From NCBI RefSeq assembly GCF_000695835.1, contig NZ_CP007521.1, positions 620,001-684,000 of the forward strand: a DNA stretch of 64,000 nt. Reading direction: 5' to 3'. A program made the position numbers and the translations under genes. The notes below the pieces were generated by a model. That model made no database searches and had not been told where the DNA came from. It saw nothing but the letters and a program-made list of their open reading frames with translations. Within the stretch, counting starts at the first letter, position 1; each line of letters starts with the position of its first letter. This stretch comes from Mycoplasmopsis californica. Its GTDB lineage: Bacteria > Bacillota_I > Bacilli_A > Mycoplasmatales > Metamycoplasmataceae. Below, in pieces: positions 21,119-29,669 of the stretch.

Positions 21119-22730
21119 AAAATTAGATGGAAAACTTTTTTATGACCTTTGTCTATCAGGTGCAAATAATTTGATCAATAATAAAAATCGTATTGACGCA
21201 TTAAACGTTTTTCCAGTACCTGATGGTGATACTGGTACAAACATGTCATCCACAGTTAAGTCTGCTATTGAATCAATATCGCGTAATAATGATAATTTAG
21301 GACAGGTAGCTAAAGATTTTGCCAGGGGCATGTTATTTGGTGCTCGTGGCAATAGTGGAGTAATATTAAGTCAAATTTTTAAAGGTTTTGCCCTAGCATT
21401 CGAGGATAAAGAAAGCACAGATGTTGAAGGTTTATTAACAGGCTTTAAAAAAGCAACAGAAAAAGCTTACAGTTCAGTTTTAAAACCTATTGAGGGAACT
21501 ATCTTAACAGTTATTCGTCAAACTACAGAAGAATTAAGCAAAATTGTTGATAACACAACAACTTTTGAAGTATTTTTTGAATTAGCGGAAAAATTTGCTC
21601 GTAAAGCCTGTGACAATACACCTAACCTTTTAAAATTACTTCGTGAAGTTGGTGTAACTGATTCAGGTGGAGAAGGATTTTACGCAATTATGGCTGGTAT
21701 GAACTCATTTATTAAAGGGATTCCAGTCCCAATTAAAGAAGAATCAAACTCGATTGAAACATTTATTCAAGACGGTGAGGTTTATGATGGTGAATTTGGT
21801 TATTGCACAGAATTCATTGTTGAACTAAAAGATGCTAATACTTTTAAAAAACCACTTTTTGAAAAAGCTGTTAATCGTTTTGCAACTAGCTTAGTAGTTG
21901 TTCAAGATGGGGAAATTTTAAAAGTGCACGGCCACGTCTTGCGTCCAGGTGATTTGTTAAACTTCGGTCAAAAATTTGGTGAGTTTATCAAAATTAAATC
22001 AGAAAACATGTCACTTCAAGCACAAGAAAGCAGAAATAAAAATGTAGTTTTAAATGAGTCAACCGAAGATGCTAAAGAGTGTGCAATCGTTTCTTGCAAT
22101 TTAGGTAACGGAATTATTTCTCGCATGAAAGATCTAGGATGTGATGCGATAATTGAAAGTAGTCAAACTCAAAATCCATCAGCACAGGATATAGTTGATG
22201 CAATCCGTTCAGTCAATTCCCATAATGTCTTTGTTTTGCCGAATAATTCAAATATTTTCTTAGCCGCTGAACAAGCAGCCCAAATTATTGATGATAAAAA
22301 CGTTTATATTATTCAAACACGTTCACAACTTCAAGGTATTGCTGCAATGATGCATTTCAATAGTGAATCAAGTGCAGACGAAAATAAAAAATTACTGACT
22401 GAGGCTATAGATACAGTTATTACAGGAGAAATTACCACAGCTATTCGCTCAACAAAAATGAATAATGTAAAAATTAAAGAAGGCGATTATATAGGGATTG
22501 TTGATCATAAAATTATTCTTTCTCAACCTAATTATATTGATGCAGCCAAGGAATTAGTTAAAAGAACAATTAAAAATGAACATGAACTAATTACAATTTT
22601 TTATGGAAATGATATAAGCGAAGCTGACGCTCTTGAGCTTGAAAGTTTCATCACAAGTGAATATGATGTTGATGTTGAAGTGATTAATGGAGCTCAGCCA
22701 AATTACCACTTTATTTTAGGATTTGAATAA
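21111..22730 (+). CDS. fakA: Fatty acid kinase catalytic subunit FakA (DAK2/YloV)
   Basis: ATP-binding subunit that, with a fatty-acid-carrying FakB (DegV family), makes acyl-phosphate from exogenous fatty acids. The 539 residues start with a DhaL-type kinase domain: LNVFPVPDGDTGTNMSS near residue 27, ARGMLFGARGNSGVILSQ near 72 and TDSGGEGFYAIMAG near 183. A middle domain and a C-terminal DegV-like domain follow. Its neighbour plsX uses acyl-phosphate, so the operon is a phospholipid acyl-supply unit. No fakB is in the window. Confidence 0.9.
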   Translation: MIKKLDGKLFYDLCLSGANNLINNKNRIDALNVFPVPDGDTGTNMSSTVKSAIESISRNNDNLGQVAKDFARGMLFGARGNSGVILSQIFKGFALAFEDKESTDVEGLLTGFKKATEKAYSSVLKPIEGTILTVIRQTTEELSKIVDNTTTFEVFFELAEKFARKACDNTPNLLKLLREVGVTDSGGEGFYAIMAGMNSFIKGIPVPIKEESNSIETFIQDGEVYDGEFGYCTEFIVELKDANTFKKPLFEKAVNRFATSLVVVQDGEILKVHGHVLRPGDLLNFGQKFGEFIKIKSENMSLQAQESRNKNVVLNESTEDAKECAIVSCNLGNGIISRMKDLGCDAIIESSQTQNPSAQDIVDAIRSVNSHNVFVLPNNSNIFLAAEQAAQIIDDKNVYIIQTRSQLQGIAAMMHFNSESSADENKKLLTEAIDTVITGEITTAIRSTKMNNVKIKEGDYIGIVDHKIILSQPNYIDAAKELVKRTIKNEHELITIFYGNDISEADALELESFITSEYDVDVEVINGAQPNYHFILGFE

Positions 22731-23734
22731 TGGATTCCTACAAGATAGCCTTTGATATTAATGGCAATGATAATGGTATTTTTGCTGCCATACAAGCTAG
22801 TGTGGAATTCGCGCAAAAAAACCCTCACTTCAACATAATTTTAATTGGTCCACAAAGTCAAATTCAAGACTTAATTACTGAAAAATACTCAACATTTCCT
22901 CAAAATATCTCTATAATAGATAACCCTAATATCGCTTCCAATCCAGATAACATTCGTGCCTCATTGCATGAAGACACATCAATGAATCAAGCTATTGAGT
23001 TAGTTAAAAATCAACAAGCTGATGCAGTTTTAAGTTCAGGAAATAGCGGATTATATTTAGCAACCTCTACTTTTAAACTAAAAAGACTACCTAATATTTC
23101 TCGTGCGGCTTTTATGCCGATTATACCTACAATTATTGGTCGTAAATTCCTACTTTTGGATGTTGGTGCCAACATCGATTCTAAATCTGATTTTTTAGTA
23201 GAATGAGCTAAAATCGCCAACGTTTTTGCTAAGGTGATTTTAAATACACAAAAACCTAATATAGCATTAATCAATATCGGAACTGAAGATTCAAAAGGGA
23301 CTGAGGTTGTGCGTGAAGCTCATCAAATTTTAAAAAATGATAAAAGCTTAAACTATATTGGCTTTCGTGAACCCCGCGATATCTTAAACTATGTTTGCGA
23401 CGTCGCTGTTATTGATGGCTATGGTGGAAATTTAGTTCTAAAAAGTCTTGAAGGGGCAATATTAAGCTTTAAAAAACTCCTTAAAGAAAAAATTATGATG
23501 ACACCTACTCGTAAATTAGGCTTTTTACTTGCTAAAAACGCCTTTCGCGACGTTGCTGAAACCTTAGATTATAGAAATGTTGGTGCAGCCTGAGTTATTG
23601 GTGTAAATGGCGTGGCTATTAAGTCACATGGAAGCAGCGACTCAAAAGCTTATTTAGGTGCGTTGAATCAAATTAAAATAGCACTGGAAAATAATATACT
23701 AGCTAAGGTCAAAAAGGCCATTGAAAATGAATAA
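22730..23734 (+). CDS. plsX: Phosphate acyltransferase PlsX
   Basis: Interconverts acyl-ACP and acyl-phosphate; the product goes to PlsY (44884). The 334 residues show the divergent N-motif IAFDINGNDNGIFAAIQAS in place of the usual AIDAMGGD, then SSGNSGLYLATSTFKLKR, LLDVGANID and DVAVIDGYGGNLVLKSLEG. Overlap with fakA is TAATG, so it is coupled. Two TGA codons are Trp. The N-terminal divergence is worth noting, but the rest of the fold is conserved. Confidence 0.9.
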
Positions 23735-24419
23735 AAACAATTTAGATAAATTCATTCAATTTACACGAAAATTTGGCATAAATATTAAAAAAATAGAACA
23801 CTATGAAATTGCTTTCACTCATCCCTCATACTTTAAGTTTGGTAAAAACTCCAAAGTGCCTAATTACGAAAAACTTGAATTTTTAGGTGATTCTTTGTTG
23901 CAATTCTTATCTAGTCTATATCTGATGAGCAAATACAAAAATAAAAATGAAGGTCAACTAACATTAATGCGTGTTCAACTTGTTTCAACTAAAAACCTAA
24001 ATAGAATTTCAAACGATTTAGGCTTAAAACAATTTCTTTTAACTGGTCCGGGCTTAATTCAAAAGGATGTTTTAACTTCTGCTAAGGTTGGCGCTGATGT
24101 TTTTGAATCGTTTATTGGCGCTTTATATATTGACCAAGGATTACAAAAAGTTAATTCATTTTTAAATCAAACTTTATTTCAAACGCAAATTGACACTACT
24201 ACCCTGAAGGATTCAAAAACACGCTTTCAAGAATATGTTCAATCTTTTTCGCGAATTGCTGCTATTTATAATACAATCCAGGAAAGTGAAAAACGATTTT
24301 TTGCCGAACTAAATCATGATGGCCAAATATACGGCATAGGTTATGGAGCGAGTAAATTAGAAGCTGAAGAAAACGCCGCAAAAGATGCTTTAGATAAGAT
24401 GGCAATCAAACAAAATTAA
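23727..24419 (+). CDS. rnc: Ribonuclease III
   Basis: Double-stranded RNA endonuclease for rRNA and mRNA processing. The 230 residues have the signature YEKLEFLGDSLLQFLSSLY near residue 48, the second acidic site ADVFESFIGALYID near 122, and a C-terminal dsRNA-binding domain (RFQEYVQ to GYGASKLEAEENAAKDAL). I chose ATG 23727, which overlaps the plsX stop by 8 bases; TTG 23721 is less likely. It is the last gene of the 20.8-24.4 kb operon and is followed by a terminator. Confidence 0.94.
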   Translation: MNKNNLDKFIQFTRKFGINIKKIEHYEIAFTHPSYFKFGKNSKVPNYEKLEFLGDSLLQFLSSLYLMSKYKNKNEGQLTLMRVQLVSTKNLNRISNDLGLKQFLLTGPGLIQKDVLTSAKVGADVFESFIGALYIDQGLQKVNSFLNQTLFQTQIDTTTLKDSKTRFQEYVQSFSRIAAIYNTIQESEKRFFAELNHDGQIYGIGYGASKLEAEENAAKDALDKMAIKQN

Positions 24420-24422
24420 TTC

Positions 24423-24451
24423 ATCTCGTGCAGACGGGATTTATTTTTTAA
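24423..24451 (+). terminator. Terminator of the yloU-fakA-plsX-rnc operon
   Basis: Stem ATCTCGT / ACGGGAT (one T-G pair) with loop GCAG, then a T-rich tract, 4 nt after the rnc stop. Confidence 0.8.
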
Positions 24452-24520
24452 AATGGTAATATTACCGTTGATTTAGCATTCATCATAGATTCCCTTAATA
24501 AATACAAAAACAAAAATCTC

Positions 24521-24526
24521 TATAAT
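24521..24526 (+). promoter_or_regulatory. -10 box of the 24.5-kb lipoprotein gene
   Basis: TATAAT 24 bp upstream of ATG 24551, with AAAGGA as the ribosome binding site in between. Confidence 0.6.
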
Positions 24527-24550
24527 ATTTTTTATAAGTAAAGGATAACT

Positions 24551-25699
24551 ATGAAAAAAATAAATAAATTAATCTTAGGGCTAATGCCTCTATCATTGCC
24601 GTTGATTGCTGTCGCTTGTGGCAATCAAGCCATAGAACAAAAACCACAAAAGCAGCCTCAATCAACAGATAATTCAAAAGTACAAACGGAGCGAGAAAAT
24701 CAAGGTAATAAAAATATTGACAGCATTGAAATTAATAATGAGGAAGAAGATTTAGAAACAAACGAAAAATTAAAAGACTCATTATTATCAATCAAGGATG
24801 CACAAAGCCGTATAGACTCTTATATTGATAAAAGCATTGATAAACCAGAAGCATTCGAAATATTACAACACTTATTATGATTAAAATATGTATCTCAATT
24901 TATCACTAATTCGGTCAGCGAAAAAGATGGTGCCATTTTACATCAAGTAAATCAATTTGAAAAATCATTACAAGTATTATTGGATTTCATCGAAAATACA
25001 GATATAGAAAAAATTCTTTTAGATCCATTTAAGGGAGCCGCTGATGTTCCATCTGTTTTAAGTAAACTAATATCTGAGTTCCAACTTAAATTAGAAACAA
25101 TGAAACTTGCGAGCTCATCAATTAAGGATAAAGATATTTATCTTGAAAAAATAACACAAATTTCAAATAAATCAGCACAATTAAATACTGATAACAAAAA
25201 AGCTACCTTAAAAGAATTAATTAATTCAATTAAAGACAAACCACAAGCACAACTTATCGTCTTCAAAATTTTAAGTTCGTTAATCGAAGGAACTAATATG
25301 TTAGGATATGAACATCTAGCAAAATCTACGCCTGATATCACAACCAAAATTGATAAGTTCAATAATGCTTTTTCTAATCTTATCAGCTTATTAATCAGTA
25401 AAAAAGATAACTTATCACTGTCAATGGATAACGCTCTAATAAACCAAATAAATCAACACTTTAATGCAGTTAAAAAAGAACTAAACTCACTAATAGAAAC
25501 ACAAATTGTTCCGCAAACAGGTTTAGTAAGTGATGGTTCTGAGGGAGAACTTGACGATTTAGACGATGGTTTAGCACTTGATGACGATGAAGAGACCGAT
25601 GAAACCTATAAAATCGATGACTCTGAAGAGGCTGAGGATATAGAGGATGAAGGTTTAGTGCTTGATGAAGAAAATGTTAAAGAATCAACACCCGCTTAA
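24551..25699 (+). CDS. Surface lipoprotein with acidic C-terminal tail
   Basis: A 382-residue lipoprotein of unknown role. The signal ends in AVAC about 23 residues in. A Gln/Ser/Lys-rich linker with an acidic patch (NNEEEDLE) follows. The middle, about residues 75-315, is mostly helical-looking with Leu/Ile heptad-like spacing and no repeat unit that I can define. The last 60 residues are strongly acidic (runs of DD, EE and DLDDG). One TGA (24878) is Trp. It has its own promoter and a bidirectional terminator about 145 bp downstream. It lies next to the variable lipoprotein locus but does not share its sequence. Confidence 0.85.
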
Positions 25700-25843
25700 G
25701 AAAAACCAAGACCAGTAGCACATACGAACCCCCAAAAGGGAATGTAGACGGAATACAACCATTATAAGCGAATAAATAAGTAAAGTAACAAAGGATGATA
25801 TCCAAAAACATATTGCTTTCCTAGTTTCCCAGTTTCAGACAAT

Positions 25844-25883
25844 AAAAATAGGTTAAACCATACATAAGTTTAACCTATTTTTT
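25844..25883. terminator. Bidirectional terminator between the lipoprotein gene and cassette A
   Basis: A perfect 15-bp inverted repeat AAAAATAGGTTAAAC / GTTTAACCTATTTTT with a 9-nt loop. T-rich ends on both strands suit the convergent genes on each side. Confidence 0.9.
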
Positions 25884-25891
25884 AACTTTTT

Positions 25892-27070
25892 TTATTCTTT
25901 TATTAATTCAATATATTTTGGATCTTTTTCTAGTTTTTTAAGAAATTCATCAAGAAGATCAGAACTTTCAGCTTTTATTTTATTGATATTTTCAATGACT
26001 TTTGGATCAGAAGATAATGTCTCGTATAAACTAGGTTGTTTATTTAATATTATTTTTATTTTTTTCTGCTGTTCATCGCTAAGACTAGAATATTTTTTGT
26101 TAATTATCAACGCTTCCTTTTTAGCCAATCTGCCAAGACTATCTACCCAAGGTTTTGACTTAATGAATTCTGGATTTTCTAAAATAAATTTTTTAAATTC
26201 AGGTCTTTTTTGTAATAGTAAAAGAATGTCTTTATTTCCTAAAGCAAGAATTTTGTTCTCCACACCCTTTACTCTTTCTAATTCCTTAGCCACTGCTAAA
26301 TAATGCTCAACTTCTTTTAATTCTTCAGGAGTTGCTTCTTTTTTCAATTCAGCGATTTTAGCTTCGATTGCTTCTAGGCTAGCTAAAAGTTTTTTCACTG
26401 AATCTGGTGTAGCGTTGTCAGCTTGGGTGTATTCAGCTTCCTTAGCAACTTTTTCAGCAGTTTTTTCTTTTAGTTCTGCTTCAAGTTTTTTCAATTCTTC
26501 TTCAAGTTTAGTTTTTTGAGTTTCAATTTCTTTAACGCTAGATTCAGCTTTATCTTTTGCTTCTGTAGCTTGGGTTACAAGTTTTTGAGCTTCTGTTTGC
26601 GCATCTTTAGCTACTTTTAGTTTTTCACCTTTACCAGCTTCCAGTAGTTTTAATTGTTCTTCAAGAGTTGTAATAGTTGCTTTAGTTTGTTCTTTTTTAG
26701 CTTCGTCAGTAGTTTTTTCTAGCTCTTCTTTGAATTTGTTAATTGAGGCTTTTAGTTGTTCAATAGCTTTAGTTAATTCAGTTTGTGAACCCTCAGTGGC
26801 TTTAACTACTTCATCTGCCTTGGTTTTGGCTTCTGTTGCTTTATTTAAAGCTTCTTCTTTTGCTTTAACATCAGCTTGAGCTTTAGTTAATTCAGCTTCC
26901 TTAGCAACTTTTTCAGCAGTTTTAGTTTCCACTTCCTTAGTTTTAGCAGCGATTTCAGCTTCTAGTTTAGCAATCATTTCTTTAGCTTTTCTTGCTTGAG
27001 CTAATTTTGGATAGCTTTTTTCTAAGAATTCTTTTTCAGTTTTAATTTGTTCTTGGGCACTTAATGCCAT
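25892..27070 (-). CDS. Silent variable-lipoprotein cassette A (no signal peptide, no promoter seen)
   Basis: The frame is open from 27178, where similarity to the expressed gene (29670-31058) begins at the codons DTIKTWDQAQ. Two codons further upstream is a TAA, so no signal peptide is encoded. The first ATG in frame is 27070 (MALSAQEQ), without a convincing ribosome binding site. The protein is a long Lys/Glu/Ala coiled coil. It is identical to cassette D up to KLEEELKKLEAELKEK, then it has the tail module ENKILALGNKDILLLLQKRP (shared with the expressed gene), and then a unique end (KYSSLSDEQQKKIKIILNK). I read it as a donor of coding sequence, not an expressed gene. Confidence 0.8.
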   Translation of the reverse strand: MALSAQEQIKTEKEFLEKSYPKLAQARKAKEMIAKLEAEIAAKTKEVETKTAEKVAKEAELTKAQADVKAKEEALNKATEAKTKADEVVKATEGSQTELTKAIEQLKASINKFKEELEKTTDEAKKEQTKATITTLEEQLKLLEAGKGEKLKVAKDAQTEAQKLVTQATEAKDKAESSVKEIETQKTKLEEELKKLEAELKEKTAEKVAKEAEYTQADNATPDSVKKLLASLEAIEAKIAELKKEATPEELKEVEHYLAVAKELERVKGVENKILALGNKDILLLLQKRPEFKKFILENPEFIKSKPWVDSLGRLAKKEALIINKKYSSLSDEQQKKIKIILNKQPSLYETLSSDPKVIENINKIKAESSDLLDEFLKKLEKDPKYIELIKE

Positions 27071-27178
27071 TAATAAAGCAATTTTAGTTGTTCTAGTAGA
27101 TACCTTAGCATTATTTTGAGCTTCGATTTGAGCTTTTAGTTGATCGATTTGAGCTTGATCTCAGGTTTTAATGGTGTC

Positions 27179-27325
27179 TTTATTTTAATGAGAATAAATG
27201 GATAAAAATTTAGATTATAAGTCTATATGGTTTTGTGAGGCGTTTTGTAAACCTTAGCGATTTTTGAAACTTTGAGATCATTTTTTAGTTTTTAAGAAGG
27301 TTGTACTTTACTTTAAGAATATATA
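27179..27325 (-). repeat. 147-bp flank of silent cassette A (identical to 34317-34463)
   Basis: Directly upstream of the shared coding block of cassette A. By eye the 147 bp match the flank of cassette D base for base, and both copies diverge at the same point (after a TATATA stretch). The expressed gene has unrelated sequence (promoter, signal peptide) in this position. It marks the non-expressed side of the exchange boundary. Confidence 0.85.
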
Positions 27326-27376
27326 TAAAAAAATATTTCTTTTTTTTAAAAAAAGTATTATTATTTATATGCACTT

Positions 27377-27450
27377 GCAAACGTAATTTAATGGCAAAAT
27401 TCTAGCTTGCCATGCTAGTAATGGGGGTTCGATTCCCCTCGTTTGCTCCA
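27377..27450 (+). tRNA. tRNA-Gly (anticodon GCC)
   Basis: 74 nt. Acceptor strands GCAAACG / CGTTTGC pair perfectly, anticodon stem CTAGC/GCTAG encloses loop TTGCCAT (anticodon GCC), and the 3' end is TCCA. The D-arm is AT-rich (TAATTTAATGGCA). It is the first tRNA of a cluster inside the variable locus. Confidence 0.93.
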
Positions 27451-27564
27451 TATGTGTAAACACCAAGTAGAAATATCTACGAAATTGGGCAAAAGTGTTT
27501 AAAATTATAAAAATATTTCTTTTAAAAAATATTTATTATATAATAATGAAGCATGTTTTGCAAT

Positions 27565-27639
27565 GCCGATTTAGCTCAGCGGTAGAGCAGCTGGCTGTTA
27601 ACCAGTTGGTCGCAGGTTCGATCCCCGCAATCGGCGCCA
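27565..27639 (+). tRNA. tRNA-Asn (anticodon GTT)
   Basis: 75 nt. Acceptor GCCGATT / AATCGGC, anticodon loop CTGTTAA, T-arm GGTTCGATCC, encoded CCA end. Confidence 0.96.
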
Positions 27640-27644
27640 TATAT

Positions 27645-27720
27645 GGTCTGTTGGTGAAGCGGTTAACACACATGGTTTTCATCCATGCATACACGGGTTC
27701 GATCCCCGTACAGACTGCCA
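27645..27720 (+). tRNA. tRNA-Glu (anticodon TTC)
   Basis: 76 nt. The acceptor strand GGTCTGT pairs with ACAGACT through a terminal G-U pair, anticodon loop TTTTCAT, encoded CCA. It starts 5 nt after tRNA-Asn, so they are cotranscribed. Confidence 0.95.
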
Positions 27721-27723
27721 TTT

Positions 27724-27799
27724 GGAGAATTAGCTCAGTTGGGAGAGCGGCGCCCTTACAAGGCGTAGGTCATGGGTTCGAGCCCCTTATTCTCCACCA
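27724..27799 (+). tRNA. tRNA-Val (anticodon TAC)
   Basis: 76 nt. Acceptor GGAGAAT / ATTCTCC, anticodon loop CTTACAA, encoded CCA. Last of the Asn-Glu-Val run, 3 nt after tRNA-Glu. Confidence 0.96.
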
Positions 27800-27813
27800 T
27801 TTGTAAATGCGCC

Positions 27814-27838
27814 ACTAGTTTTAAGCTAGTTTTTTTAT
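27814..27838 (+). terminator. Terminator of the tRNA cluster
   Basis: Stem ACTAG / CTAGT with loop TTTTAAG, followed by a run of T. Confidence 0.8.
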
Positions 27839-28115
27839 AGCTTTTTTCTTTATTTTTCCGAGTTTTTGAGTTAAGTTCTTTTTGGGCTTTTTATTTGCAC
27901 TTTAAATATTTATACTCAAAAAAATAAATTATTTTAGACACTAAAAGAAACAAAAGAAAAGAAAAAAATTAAAGGAATTACCTCTAATATCAACACATTT
28001 ATACCCTTTATTTTAGAATTGAAAAAGCATTCAATATCAGTAAATAAAAAAGTATGCCAAATTTGATTGTCCTTAGCTAATTTATTAAAAGAAGTTAAAA
28101 TTGATATATCAAAAT
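27839..28115. other. Gap with a possible decayed coding remnant
   Basis: About 280 bp between the tRNA terminator and the next hairpin. On the plus strand a short open stretch reads ELKKHSISVNKKVCQIWLSL and ends in ISK at about 28117. It has no start codon or ribosome binding site and breaks upstream. It may be the tail of a lost gene, perhaps a transposase, but I cannot assign it. Confidence 0.3.
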
Positions 28116-28157
28116 AAAAAATAAGCTAAATCAGTGAATGACTTAGCTTATTTTTTT
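28116..28157. terminator. Bidirectional terminator at the end of cassette B
   Basis: A 14-bp stem AAAAAATAAGCTAA / TTAGCTTATTTTTT, extended by TCA/TGA after one mismatch. It lies about 40 bp beyond the cassette B stop on the minus strand. Confidence 0.85.
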
Positions 28158-28194
28158 ATTAAAATTAATATATTTTTATAGTCTGGAAAAAGTA

Positions 28195-29409
28195 TTAATT
28201 TTCTTTCTCAGCAAGTTTTCTTAAACTTTTTACTCAGTGTTTTGACTTAATTAAATCTTCATTTTTTGAAATAAGTTCTTTAAATTCAGGTCTTTTTTGT
28301 AAGAAATCTCTAATATTTTCAATAACAGCATCTTCAAAACTGAATTTTTCTTTTATTTCAGCTAATATTTTTTCCTCTTCCTCTTTTAATCCATTATTGA
28401 TGTCTTTTAAATATTCATTAAATAGTTCCGGGTTTTTCTTGAATTCTTCTACTAATGCAGGCTCTTCCTTGAATAATTCTTCAAATACAGGGTCTTTTTT
28501 ACCTAATTCCTGGATTTTTAACTCTACATCCTTCACCCTTTCCTTTTTAGCCAATCTGCCAAGACTATCTACCCAAGGTTTTGACTTAATGAATTCTGGA
28601 TTTTCTAAAATAAGTTCTTTTAATTCTGGTCTTTTTTCTAATAGTAAAAGACTGTTTTCATCGACTGAATTTTTGATTTTGTTTTCTAATACCAAATCCT
28701 TAAATTCTTCATCATTTTTAACTAGTTCATCTAGATACTCAGCATCTTCATCTAATTGAGTTAATAATTCTGGATTTTTTTCTAAGATTTCTCTAAATAC
28801 AGGGTCTTTTTTACCTAATTTTTCAATTTTGTTCTCCACACCCTTTACTCTTTCTAATTCCTTAGCCACTGCTAAATAATGCTCAACTTCTTTTAATTCT
28901 TCAGGAGTTGCTTCTTTTTTCAATTCAGCGATTTTAGCTTCGATTGCTTCTAGGCTAGCTAAAAGTTTTTTCACTGAATCTGGTGTAGCGTTGTCAGCTT
29001 GGGTGTATTCAGCTTCCTTAGCAACTTTTTCAGCAGTTTTAGTTTCCACTTCCTTAGTTTTAGCAGTAATTTCTTCTTCAAGTTTAGTTTTTTGAGTTTC
29101 AATTTCTTTAACGCTAGATTCAGCTTTATCTTTTGCTTCTGTAGCTTGGGTTACAAGTTTTTGAGCTTCTGTTTGCGCATCTTTAGCTACTTTTAGTTTT
29201 TCACCTTTACCAGCTTCCAGTAGTTTTAATTGTTCTTCAAGAGTTGTAATAGTTGCTTTAGTTTGTTCTTTTTTAGCTTCGTCAGTAGTTTTTTCTAGCT
29301 CTTCTTTGAATTTGTTAATTGAGGCTTTTAGTTGTTCAATAGCTTTAGTTAATTCAGTTTGTGAACCCTCAGTGGCTTTAACTACTTCATCTGCCTTGGT
29401 TTTGGCTTC
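28195..29409 (-). pseudogene. Truncated variable-lipoprotein cassette B
   Basis: A relative of cassettes A, D and the expressed gene that lacks the first part of the coding region. Similarity starts abruptly at 29409 (EAKTKADEVVKATEGS) next to unrelated AT-rich DNA and has no start codon, so it cannot be translated as it stands. It keeps the coiled-coil region with the ITAKTKEVETK linker (as in the expressed gene). The tail carries KKDPVFREILEKNPELL (as in cassette D) and then private repeats such as DPVFEELFKEEPALVEEFKK and a degenerate second copy of the KSKPWVDSLGRLAKKE unit, ending in NLLS-free KLAEKEN. One TGA (28234 region) is Trp. Confidence 0.8.
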
Positions 29410-29599
29410 GTTAGATCTAGATTTAGTTTCCTTGAATTGATAATAAGAAAAAACTAAAATTTATATCCACTATAAAAGATTTATATTTTATCATACAAAA
29501 TAACATTAATTAATATGATTTTTATTATCTCTTTTATAAATTATTTGGCTATATTTCTGTAACTTAAATTAAATCTTGTCGTATCATAGCATCAAAAAC

Positions 29600-29635
29600 A
29601 AAAAAAAAAAAAAAACAATTAAATTTTAGTATAAT
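29600..29635 (+). promoter_or_regulatory. Promoter of the expressed lipoprotein gene with a 16-A tract
   Basis: TATAAT at 29630-29635 is followed by the ribosome binding site AAAGGA at 29658 and ATG 29670. Upstream, 29600-29615 is an uninterrupted run of 16 A, ending 14 bp before the -10 box and so lying across the -35/spacer region. Homopolymer runs in this position change length by slippage and switch lipoprotein promoters on and off in other mycoplasmas (vlp of M. hyorhinis is the classic case). Switching here is inference from that parallel. Confidence 0.75.
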
Positions 29636-29669
29636 TTAAGCAAAAATATTTAGTATGAAAGGACTACAA

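Noticed and set aside
27495-27806. 103-codon open frame across the tRNA cluster
   Set aside because: It covers three tRNA genes that fold perfectly; the frame is accidental.
28999-29196. Plus-strand Ser/Phe-rich open frame opposite cassette B (and its mirror at 30429-30626, minus)
   Set aside because: Antisense of the Lys/Glu coiled coil; the Phe/Ser/Leu composition is what reversed Lys/Glu codons give. No start signals.
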